17,428 bases of DNA. Origin: Acidobacteriota bacterium (GTDB lineage Bacteria > Acidobacteriota > Terriglobia > Terriglobales > Acidobacteriaceae). Location of the stretch: contig JAJYZK010000004.1 in assembly GCA_021799945.1 (NCBI GenBank), forward strand, positions 1 through 17,428, written 5' to 3'. Position numbers and translations under genes: made by a program. Under the pieces are notes generated by a model. The model worked only from the letters and a program-made list of their open reading frames with translations, was not told the DNA's origin and did not search any database. Positions 7,645-13,923 of this stretch are shown here, one piece after another (position 1 is the first letter of the stretch; each line of letters opens with the position of its first letter).

Positions 7645-7864
7645 CGGTGCGCGGCTTCCTCCTCCGGAATCGACCACCTGCAGAAACGCAATGGGTACCG
7701 GCATCATACAACCTCATCCGCGCGCCACATCGCGCCAATCCGAACTCAGCCGCGGAGGGATGGGGCGCCTCGGCGCTCCGATGCCCGCATTCGCCTGACG
7801 GCGTGGAGGAGGCGATCGATGACCGGCCAGTGGATTCCCGGCATCTTTGCCTAAGACCGGGCTT
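7645..7864. other. Non-coding upstream region of permease
   Basis: No supportable gene. It includes the possible N-terminal extension of the permease (7645-7707) and a small GCGCC/GGCGC stem near 7766. No clear promoter was recognised on the minus strand. Confidence 0.5.
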
Positions 7865-7986
7865 TAGTCTCCTGTCTCTGAAATTCGCCATAGAATCCTT
7901 GTCGTCCTGCGCGCAGCGAAGGATCTGCTTTTGCAACGATTCCCCTATAGCAGTCCAGCCTCGATGAATGCTGCGAACTTCGGGGG

Positions 7987-8004
7987 CGCCACACTCGTGT
8001 GGCG
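7987..8004. repeat. Perfect 8-bp hairpin inside repeat element
   Basis: Arms CGCCACAC and GTGTGGCG with a 2-base loop TC. It sits at the centre of the inverted-repeat element and could fold in RNA or as a DNA cruciform. Confidence 0.8.
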
Positions 8005-8047
8005 AATCGGAAATTCGCTCAAGAACAACCACAGATCCTTCGACTCC

Positions 8048-8071
8048 GTTTGGCCCAACAGCCGGCCAAAC
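8048..8071. repeat. Hairpin insertion in right repeat core
   Basis: Arms GTTTGGCC (8048-8055) and GGCCAAAC (8064-8071) with an 8-base loop. It interrupts the right-hand core repeat relative to the left-hand copy. Confidence 0.8.
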
Positions 8072-8130
8072 TCCGCTCAGATGACAGTTCCTTTGTTATG
8101 CGGACTTCAGAGACAGGACGCTAGACGGGG

Positions 8131-8775
8131 CTAGAGGCCGAGCAGCGCCCGATATTCCCGCACGATCGCCTGCACGGTTTCTCCGGCGCGCGGCAGCAGG
8201 CCGGAAATGACGGCGACGGAGTCTGCTCCCGCGCCCAGAACGGCCGCGCAGTTCTCGCGGGTGATGCCCCCGATGGCCACCAGCGGCTTGCGGGTGGCCG
8301 CTCGCGCGGCGGCAACGCCCTCCAGACCAATGACCGGATCGGGATTCACTTTGCTGGAGGTAGGAAAGACGGGTCCGATCGCCAGGTAGTCGGCTGGGCC
8401 GGCCTCTCCGGCGGCCGCCTGCCGGGGAGTATGCGTCGAATATCCGATGAGCTTCGACGGCCCGGTAAGCAGGCGGGCTTCGGCCGGCGTGAGATCGTCC
8501 TGTCCCAGGTGAACTCCGTCGAAGTCGCCGGCCGCGGCCAGAGCGGCGCGGTCGTTCAGAATCAGACAGGCTTCTCCAACAGGAAAGATTGCGCGCAGCC
8601 TTTCCGCCGCGAGCAGAACCTCGGCGGCGCTTCCGGCTTTATTTCGATACTGCAGAAAGGCGACGCCGGCCTCCCGCAGGTCCCAGGCGAATCGCTCCGG
8701 CGAGAGAGCGGCGCGCGCCAACAGGCCCGCATCGACGATGGGATAAAGGCGAGGCAGATTGCGGATAACAGCCAT
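8131..8775 (-). CDS. thiE: Thiamine-phosphate synthase
   Basis: Joins hydroxymethylpyrimidine diphosphate and the thiazole phosphate to give thiamine phosphate. It is a TIM-barrel protein of 214 residues, normal for ThiE. Family motifs seen: LQYRNK (41-46), LNDRA (73-77), DGVHLGQDDL (86-95), GYSTH (111-115), YLAIGPVFPTSSK (130-142) and AIGGIT (167-172). The active-site basic, ND and phosphate-loop positions are therefore intact. The ATG at 8775 lies 16 bases after the accC stop, so the gene is probably translated from the acc transcript. The frame is open further upstream only because it overlaps accC. No thiamine riboswitch is visible in the short gap. The related regulator TenI is an alternative, but the complete motif set favours ThiE. 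Confidence 0.92.
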   Translation of the reverse strand: MAVIRNLPRLYPIVDAGLLARAALSPERFAWDLREAGVAFLQYRNKAGSAAEVLLAAERLRAIFPVGEACLILNDRAALAAAGDFDGVHLGQDDLTPAEARLLTGPSKLIGYSTHTPRQAAAGEAGPADYLAIGPVFPTSSKVNPDPVIGLEGVAAARAATRKPLVAIGGITRENCAAVLGAGADSVAVISGLLPRAGETVQAIVREYRALLGL

Positions 8776-8791
8776 GAATTTCGAGCGCGGC

Positions 8792-10207
8792 TCAGCCCGG
8801 AGCGAGCTGTTGCTCCCGCCGCTCGCGCTCCGACTCCCCCGGACGTTCGGCGGAACGCTCCGAGAACCGAGCCAGGAACCGCTCCATGAATTTGGTGTCG
8901 AAGCTCCCCTGGCGAAACTCCGCATCCTCCAGAATTCTCCGGTGCAAGGGAATTGTGGTGTGGATCCCTTCCACCACAAACATCTCCAGCGCACGGGACA
9001 TGCGGGCCATAGCCTCCGCCCGGTCTTTGCCGTGCACGATCAGCTTGGCAATCAGGGAATCGTAGTAGGGCGGCACGACCCCTTCGGCATACTGGGCAGT
9101 GTCCACGCGCACGCCGTTTCCGCCGGGAACGTTGAATGCCGTAATCCGGCCGGCCGATGGCGTGAATTTTTCCGGATGCTCGGCATTGATTCGGCACTCG
9201 ATGGCGTGACCGGAAATAGAAACCGGCTCGGGCAGGATCGCGCTGAGCGGCTCGCCGCAGGCGATGCGAAGCTGGGCCTTCACCAGATCGATTCCGGTCA
9301 CCGCCTCGGTCACCGGATGCTCCACCTGAATGCGGGTGTTCATCTCGATGAAGTAGAGCTTTCCGTCCTCGTCCATGAGGAACTCGACGGTGCCGGCGTT
9401 CTGGTAGCCGATGGCGGAAAGGCACCGCCGGAGGGTCTTGCCCATCTCCTCTCGAAGCTTTGGCATCATCTGCAACGAGGGCGCCTCTTCAATGAGCTTC
9501 TGGTGACGGCGCTGGATGGAGCACTCGCGTTCCCCCAGGGAGATGACATTGCCGTGCTCGTCGGCCAGCACCTGAAACTCGATATGGCGCGGCCGCTCGA
9601 TGAACTTCTCCAGGTACAGGTCGCCGTTGCCGAAGGCGTTGGCTGCCTCCGTCTGGGCCGCCTGGAAGAGCTGGGGCAGCTCCTGCTCCGAACGGATCAC
9701 CCGCATCCCGCGGCCTCCGCCTCCCGCCGATGCCTTGAGGATGACCGGGAATCCAATGCTGCGGGCCCAATCGGAAGCCTCCCCTTCACTCTGAAGGACG
9801 CCGTCGGAGCCGGGCAGAATCGGCACCTTGGCCTTCTTCATCGCCTGGCGGGCCTTCTCTTTTTCCCCCATCAGCCGGGTGACCTCGGGGGGCGGTCCGA
9901 CGAATTTGATGTTGGAGGCGCGGCAGACCTCGGCGAAATTCGCATTCTCGCTCAGCAGGCCGTAGCCGGGATGGATCGCGTCCACATCGGCGATCTCGGC
10001 CGCCGAAATCACGGCGGGCACATTCAGGTAACTATCGGAGGAGCGCGGCGGCCCGATGCAGATGGCTTCATCCGCGAAGCGGACGTGCAGCGAATTGCGG
10101 TCGGCCTCGCTATACACCGCGACCGTGCGGATCCCCAGCTCTTTGCAGGCGCAGATCACCCGAAGAGCGATTTCCCCGCGATTGGCAATCAAAAGCTTCC
10201 GAAACAT
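8792..10207 (-). CDS. accC: Acetyl-CoA carboxylase, biotin carboxylase subunit
   Basis: Carboxylates the biotin on AccB using ATP and bicarbonate, the first half-reaction of malonyl-CoA synthesis. It is an ATP-grasp enzyme of 471 residues. Visible: N-terminal MFRKLLIANRGEIALR, IHPGYGLLSEN (79-89), the glycine-rich ATP loop AGGGGRGM (161-168), FIERPRHIEFQV (202-213), and the catalytic MNTRIQVEHPVTE (289-301) with Arg292 and Glu296. The length is about 20 residues above the usual 447-455 because of a charged tail rich in Arg, Glu and Ser after residue 448. The ATG at 10207 follows GAGG closely; the frame upstream is open but unconserved. It follows accB after an unusually long, structured spacer. 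Confidence 0.96.
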   Translation of the reverse strand: MFRKLLIANRGEIALRVICACKELGIRTVAVYSEADRNSLHVRFADEAICIGPPRSSDSYLNVPAVISAAEIADVDAIHPGYGLLSENANFAEVCRASNIKFVGPPPEVTRLMGEKEKARQAMKKAKVPILPGSDGVLQSEGEASDWARSIGFPVILKASAGGGGRGMRVIRSEQELPQLFQAAQTEAANAFGNGDLYLEKFIERPRHIEFQVLADEHGNVISLGERECSIQRRHQKLIEEAPSLQMMPKLREEMGKTLRRCLSAIGYQNAGTVEFLMDEDGKLYFIEMNTRIQVEHPVTEAVTGIDLVKAQLRIACGEPLSAILPEPVSISGHAIECRINAEHPEKFTPSAGRITAFNVPGGNGVRVDTAQYAEGVVPPYYDSLIAKLIVHGKDRAEAMARMSRALEMFVVEGIHTTIPLHRRILEDAEFRQGSFDTKFMERFLARFSERSAERPGESERERREQQLAPG

Positions 10208-10228
10208 AGACCTCGAATACCCGCAAGG

Positions 10229-10254
10229 AGGCGCCCGACTCGCGGAGGGCGCCT
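10229..10254. repeat. Hairpin upstream of accC
   Basis: Perfect 8-bp arms AGGCGCCC / GGGCGCCT around a 10-base loop, 22 bases before the accC start codon in the accB-accC spacer. It could influence accC translation or stabilise upstream message. Confidence 0.5.
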
Positions 10255-10344
10255 GACGGCGCCGTATCACCGATAGGCGCGCATCGGCGGCGAAACCGGA
10301 CTGAGCCGGGCGCCGAATCCCGCATCCTGGCGAATTCCCGCCCA

Positions 10345-10383
10345 CAAATCGCCGCCTGCTTACCTTGCGGCGGATTTGTTTTT
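10345..10383 (+). terminator. Intrinsic-terminator-like hairpin, plus-strand orientation
   Basis: CAAATCGCCGC (10345-10355) pairs with GCGGCGGATTTG (10367-10378) with one bulged base, followed at once by five T and TCTCCC on the plus strand. It therefore reads as a rho-independent terminator for plus-strand, antisense, transcription. On the minus (acc) strand the hairpin is preceded by an A tract rather than followed by U, so it should not terminate the acc message. It lies just after the accB stop. Confidence 0.5.
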
Positions 10384-10393
10384 CTCCCGGCTC

Positions 10394-10933
10394 CTAGCGC
10401 AGCCGGATGGCGAACAGCGGCTGCCCATACTCCACCGGCTGACCGCTGGAAACCAGCCGCCTGACGACTTCCCCGCCTGCGTCCGATTCAATCTCGTTCA
10501 TCAATTTCATGGCTTCGACGATGCACAGCACCTGCCCATTTTCGACCGTGTCGCCGACCTTGACAAAGGGAGCGGCGCCGGGAGAGGGCGAATCGTAAAA
10601 GGTTCCGACGATGGGGGACTTCACCACGTGCAGGTCCGCGGTGTGCTCCTCGCTGGGGACGGCGGCGGCGGACGCCGCTGCCGGCGCCGCGGAGGCAGAA
10701 TTCTCGACGGCGGAGGCGCGGGCCGGAGGCGGGTTATGGTGCGGAACGGAGGCCGCCGCTCCGAAGGCCTGCATCATTCTCGCCCAGTCAACCGGCGGCG
10801 CCGTTCCCTCGTCCGAGGCTCCAAACTTGACCCGGACCTTGCGGTCGCCGCGCTCGAACTCAAACTCGCCGATCCGGTTCTCCCTCAGAAATCCGATCAA
10901 TTCCTTCAGTTCTTGAATCTCTTCCGGCGTCAT
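10394..10933 (-). CDS. accB: Acetyl-CoA carboxylase biotin carboxyl carrier protein (BCCP)
   Basis: Carries carboxybiotin between AccC and the carboxyltransferase. The 179 residues show the standard plan: N-terminal helical domain starting MTPEEIQELKELI, a mobile Ala/Pro-rich linker (about residues 57-98) and the C-terminal biotinyl domain beginning VKSPIVGTFY. The biotin attachment site is EAMKLMNE with Lys143. The domain contains the BCCP thumb-like SPSPGAAPF segment (115-123). The ATG at 10933 has GAGAGG four bases upstream. It follows the M24 peptidase by 45 bases, the widespread pepP-accB-accC order, though without an efp gene between. Confidence 0.96.
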   Translation of the reverse strand: MTPEEIQELKELIGFLRENRIGEFEFERGDRKVRVKFGASDEGTAPPVDWARMMQAFGAAASVPHHNPPPARASAVENSASAAPAAASAAAVPSEEHTADLHVVKSPIVGTFYDSPSPGAAPFVKVGDTVENGQVLCIVEAMKLMNEIESDAGGEVVRRLVSSGQPVEYGQPLFAIRLR

Positions 10934-10978
10934 GTGCCTCTCGTCCGCAAATTTCCCGCCATTTCGCGGCGGAAGGTC

Positions 10979-12097
10979 TCAGATTTCGGTCCAGCCGGCA
11001 GGCGCCGTGGTGAGCAGGCGGGCTCCGCTGGCGGTGACCGCAACCATGTCTTCCAGCCGAATTCCATACCGGCCTGGGATGTAAACTCCTGGCTCGATGG
11101 TGACGATCATCCCCGGCGCCAGCGCCAGACTTTGGGATGCCGCGACTCGCGGCCCTTCATGAATCTCCAGCCCAACCCCGTGACCGGTGGAATGGGAGAA
11201 ATAGGCGGCCAAACCCGCTTTGCGCAACACGCCGCGCGCCGCCTCATCCACCTCTCCGCAGAGAGCGCCCGGCCTCACCGCATGGATGGCCGCCAGCTCC
11301 GCCGCCCGAACCGCGTCATAGGCATAGCGCTCGCGGCGAGTCGCTCTTCCCAGGAAGACGGTGCGGGTCATATCCGAGCAATACCCCTCGAGGATAACAC
11401 CGAAGTCCAGGGTGACGAAGCCGCGCGGAGGCAGGGGCCGGCGCGAGGCGCGCCCATGCGGCAGAGCGGAGCGCCTCCCTCCGACGAGGATCGTGTCAAA
11501 GGACATACCCTCGGCCCCGCAGTCGCGCGCGCGATGCTCCAACTCCGCCGCGATCGCGTCCTCCCGTATCCCGGCGCGAATCTTCGGGAGAATCTCGGCG
11601 AAGAGTTCATCGCCCAGCCGCGCCGCCTTCCCCATCAGCTTCAGCTCATCGGCATCCTTCACCATGCGCAACGTTGCGATCAACGGCTCATGCAGCGGTT
11701 GAAGAGAGATGCGCCGGCGGCCTCCGGAGACGGCTCTGCCCGCCCCGGAGCGCCCGGCGAGCGCCTTCCGATAGCGCGTGAGATCGGCGACCGACGTATG
11801 GACCGGATCGAAAAAAGCCTGGGCGGCGCCGCTCCCGGCCAGCCAGGCGCAGGCCTCGGTCTGCGCGGATAGCGGAGCGATGCGAACCCGGGCGCCCTGC
11901 ACCTGCTGGCGCGCCTGCTCCGTGTAGCGGCCGTCAGTGAAAAATGCGGCGCGCCCGCCGGCGATTGCCAGCGCGGCGTTCGATCCGGTGAATCCGCACA
12001 GGTAGCGGACATCGGGCGGATGCGTAACCAGCATGGCCTCAATCCCGGCCTCCGACATCCGGCTGCGCAAAGCGCGAAAGCGGCTAAGATGATCCAT
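10979..12097 (-). CDS. M24 family aminopeptidase (Xaa-Pro type)
   Basis: Cytoplasmic dinuclear-metal peptidase that releases N-terminal residues preceding proline; 372 residues. The N-terminal creatinase-like domain (residues 1-140, with PPDVRYLCGFTGSNA) is followed by the pita-bread catalytic domain. All five metal ligands are present: Asp231 (TLDFG), Asp242 (CSDMTRT), His306 (STGHGVG), Glu335 (TIEPGVY) and Glu349 (RLEDM). The common catalytic-site HG is kept as PHGRAS. The ATG at 12097 gives a family-like N-terminus, but there is no good ribosome site; an AT-rich patch (12104-12118) immediately upstream might be a promoter with a very short leader. It heads the accB-accC-thiE run. PepP versus PepQ naming is not resolved. 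Confidence 0.92.
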   Translation of the reverse strand: MDHLSRFRALRSRMSEAGIEAMLVTHPPDVRYLCGFTGSNAALAIAGGRAAFFTDGRYTEQARQQVQGARVRIAPLSAQTEACAWLAGSGAAQAFFDPVHTSVADLTRYRKALAGRSGAGRAVSGGRRRISLQPLHEPLIATLRMVKDADELKLMGKAARLGDELFAEILPKIRAGIREDAIAAELEHRARDCGAEGMSFDTILVGGRRSALPHGRASRRPLPPRGFVTLDFGVILEGYCSDMTRTVFLGRATRRERYAYDAVRAAELAAIHAVRPGALCGEVDEAARGVLRKAGLAAYFSHSTGHGVGLEIHEGPRVAASQSLALAPGMIVTIEPGVYIPGRYGIRLEDMVAVTASGARLLTTAPAGWTEI

Positions 12098-12260
12098 CGC
12101 AACACATATATCTATCAGGTCGATCCGAACTTGGTAGGGTTGCCGAGGTTGCCCCTGGCGGGAATCTGGCGGACAGTGGCCACCCGCGCCGCCCGCAACG
12201 ACCCCGGAGCAGAGTCAGCGGAAGATCTCCCGGAGTGGAAGATGCGATCTGTCGGAGCCC

Positions 12261-12274
12261 GGGAGCGCGCTCCC
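12261..12274. terminator. 14-bp palindrome after HTH gene stop
   Basis: GGGAGCGCGCTCCC is perfectly palindromic and abuts the TAG of the helix-turn-helix gene. No U tract follows on the minus strand. The remaining gap to the peptidase start (12098-12260) shows no gene. Confidence 0.4.
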
Positions 12275-12577
12275 CTAAGGAACGCCCCCGGCGCTTTTTT
12301 TCGGGCGCGGCCGCACGGATTGCGGCTTTTTCGCTTCGGCTACGGCAAAGGCGGACGGAGCCGAATGGGAATGGTCGCCGCGCACGGACTGTTGGTCCAT
12401 CCACTCGTCCAGCCGCGACCGCTTGAACCGCCAGCGATTTCCCAGCTGGAAGGCCGGCACCACTCCTTCCGACGCATACTTGTAGAGCGTGTCGGGACTG
12501 ATGCCGAGATAATCCGAAGCCTGGCGGATGTCCATGACCTCGCGAAAAACATCGATGCTCGCCGGTGGTTGTCTCAT
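12275..12577 (-). CDS. Excisionase-type helix-turn-helix DNA-binding protein
   Basis: Small predicted DNA-binding protein of 100 residues. Residues 16-62 form a MerR/excisionase-like winged helix-turn-helix: MDIRQASDYLGISPDTLYKYASEGVVPAFQ, then the wing GNRWRFKRSRLDEWMDQQ. A basic, Pro/Ser/Lys-rich tail follows (residues 81-98). The ATG at 12577 has AGGGAAG upstream; the frame is open to a GTG at 12610. No integrase, relaxase or other mobile gene is nearby, so it is more likely an orphan transcriptional regulator of this widespread fold than a phage excisionase. It has its own promoter candidate and stands between the PFK and peptidase genes. Targets unknown. Confidence 0.87.
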   Translation of the reverse strand: MRQPPASIDVFREVMDIRQASDYLGISPDTLYKYASEGVVPAFQLGNRWRFKRSRLDEWMDQQSVRGDHSHSAPSAFAVAEAKKPQSVRPRPKKSAGGVP

Positions 12578-12633
12578 TCGATCACTTCCCTCTGGGAACT
12601 CCCGCGCCACGCAAAAGAAGCCTCGCCGCTGTG

Positions 12634-12663
12634 CTTATACCGCGTTTGCATACACGATTTCAA
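12634..12663 (-). promoter_or_regulatory. Sigma-70-like promoter of the HTH gene
   Basis: Minus strand -35 TTGAAA (12658-12663, 5 of 6) and -10 TATAAG (12634-12639, 5 of 6) with an 18-base spacer. It would start transcription near 12627, about 50 bases before the ATG at 12577. It is the best-matched promoter in the window. Confidence 0.65.
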
Positions 12664-12739
12664 GCAGATATCTCGGCTCCATCGAAATTTACGGCGTCCG
12701 TCCCGCCGGCCCGGCTCCGCCGCCGCGCGCCATCCCGCG

Positions 12740-13777
12740 TCACCGTTCCGGCTGAAGGCCGGCGGCGAGCTCGAGCAGATCGTCGCCCACCGTGCGGGTT
12801 TTGGCGATCGCATCCTGGAGCGGGATGTGGGTGATCTCCGTTCCCCGGAGCACAACCAGACGTCCAAAGGCGCCTTGGTGAACCAGGTCGATTGCGGCTG
12901 AGCCATACCGCGTCGCCAGCATGCGGTCATGGGCCGTGGGCGTGCCGCCGCGCTGGGTGTGGCCCAGATTCACGGAGCGTGTCTCCAGACCGGTCTTTTC
13001 TTCAATCGCCTCGGCCACCGCCTGGCCGATGCCGGCAAGGCGGGCATGCCCGAAGGCGTCCAACTTGCTTCCCTGCGTGGCCTGCTTCTCCGTGCCGGGC
13101 AGTTTCGCGCCTTCCGCCACCACAATGATGGAGAAGAGCTTGCCTTGGCTGCGACGCTCCTGAATGGCCTTGACCGCGACATCGATGTCGATCGGCTTTT
13201 CGGGAACAAAGATCGCGTCCGCCCCTCCGGCCACGCCGGAGGTGATGGCGATCCAGCCCGCGTCGCGGCCCATCACCTCGCATACGATCACCCGATTGTG
13301 CGCCTCGGCGGTCGAGTGCAGCCGATCGATGGCCTCCGTGGCGATGGAAACCGCGGTGTCAAACCCAAAACAGGCGTCGGTTCCGCTTAGATCGTTATCG
13401 ATGGTCTTGGGCACGCCGACCACCTTCACGCCCTTTTCGATCAGCGCGTTGGCCACTCCCTGCGTATCGTCCCCGCCGATGGTGATCATGGCGTCCAGCC
13501 GGTTGGCCTCGATGCTGGCCAGGCACTTGCCGATGCCGCCATCCATCTTGCGCGGGTTGGTGCGGGAGGTGCGCAGGATGGTGCCCCCAAGATGCAGAAT
13601 CCCCGACACCGCGGCCAGGTCCAGGCTCCGTGCATGGTTCTCGACTACGCCCCGCCAGCCCTCGAGGAAGCCGACAAACTCATCCTGGTGGTGGAAGATT
13701 CCCTTGCGCACCACGGCGCGGATTACCGCATTCAATCCGGGGCAGTCGCCGCCGCCGGTCAGTATTCCCACTCGCAT
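12740..13777 (-). CDS. Phosphofructokinase, probably PPi-dependent type
   Basis: Phosphorylates fructose 6-phosphate to fructose 1,6-bisphosphate in glycolysis, 345 residues. Group A PFK motifs: TGGGDCPGLNAVIR (7-20), GGDDT (101-105), PKTIDNDL (123-130) with catalytic Asp127, and EVMGRDAG (167-174). Bacterial ATP enzymes have Gly at positions 104 and 124 (GGDGS, PGTIDND). Here both are replaced, by Asp104 and Lys124. This pair is established in PPi-dependent members, where the bulky side chains block the ATP alpha-phosphate site. The ATG at 13777 has AAGGAG about 12 bases upstream. The gene lies 146 bases downstream of the acyl-CoA synthetase. The phosphoryl donor is inferred, not shown; a PPi enzyme would be reversible and could also serve gluconeogenesis. 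Confidence 0.92.
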   Translation of the reverse strand: MRVGILTGGGDCPGLNAVIRAVVRKGIFHHQDEFVGFLEGWRGVVENHARSLDLAAVSGILHLGGTILRTSRTNPRKMDGGIGKCLASIEANRLDAMITIGGDDTQGVANALIEKGVKVVGVPKTIDNDLSGTDACFGFDTAVSIATEAIDRLHSTAEAHNRVIVCEVMGRDAGWIAITSGVAGGADAIFVPEKPIDIDVAVKAIQERRSQGKLFSIIVVAEGAKLPGTEKQATQGSKLDAFGHARLAGIGQAVAEAIEEKTGLETRSVNLGHTQRGGTPTAHDRMLATRYGSAAIDLVHQGAFGRLVVLRGTEITHIPLQDAIAKTRTVGDDLLELAAGLQPER

Positions 13778-13923
13778 CTTCGTGATTTCTCCTTCACTGG
13801 CGTATGGACTTGCGCACTCTGTTCGCGCTCTCTCGCCGGGGCCTTCGGTCCGGATCGATCGGGATCGCTTCGGTTCGATACGATGCGATCCATACCGAGG
13901 TTAGCGAGGAGCGCTCCCTTCCG

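Larger units (their letters stand above)
7865..8123. repeat. Composite inverted-repeat element (MITE- or REP-like), 259 bp
   Basis: The ends are imperfect inverted repeats of 19 bases (7865-7883 and 8105-8123, 17 of 19 matching, sharing CTGTCTCTGAA). Inside lie two inverted copies of a core resembling the GTCATCCTGAGCG..CGAAGGATCTG repeats common in several bacterial genomes: 7901-7928 and, reversed, 8032-8086. The right copy carries an insertion that forms a perfect hairpin GTTTGGCC / GGCCAAAC (8048-8071). Between the copies is another perfect hairpin, CGCCACAC-TC-GTGTGGCG (7987-8004). No ORF of a known family lies in it and no target duplication is evident. It fills most of the thiE-permease gap and ends seven bases from the thiE stop codon. 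Confidence 0.75.

Noticed and set aside
6866..8032. 388-codon minus-strand frame overlapping the permease start and the repeat element
   Set aside because: It reads through the interspersed repeat (KQILRCAQDD is a known spurious translation type) and then a wrong frame of the permease.
8759..10276. 505-codon plus-strand open frame antisense to accC
   Set aside because: Exactly mirrors a well-conserved biotin carboxylase; the His/Gly/Asp/Leu-rich antisense product matches no family I recognise.
12275..12577. Excisionase as evidence of a prophage or integrative element
   Set aside because: No integrase, attachment repeat or phage gene nearby; this fold is common in ordinary regulators.
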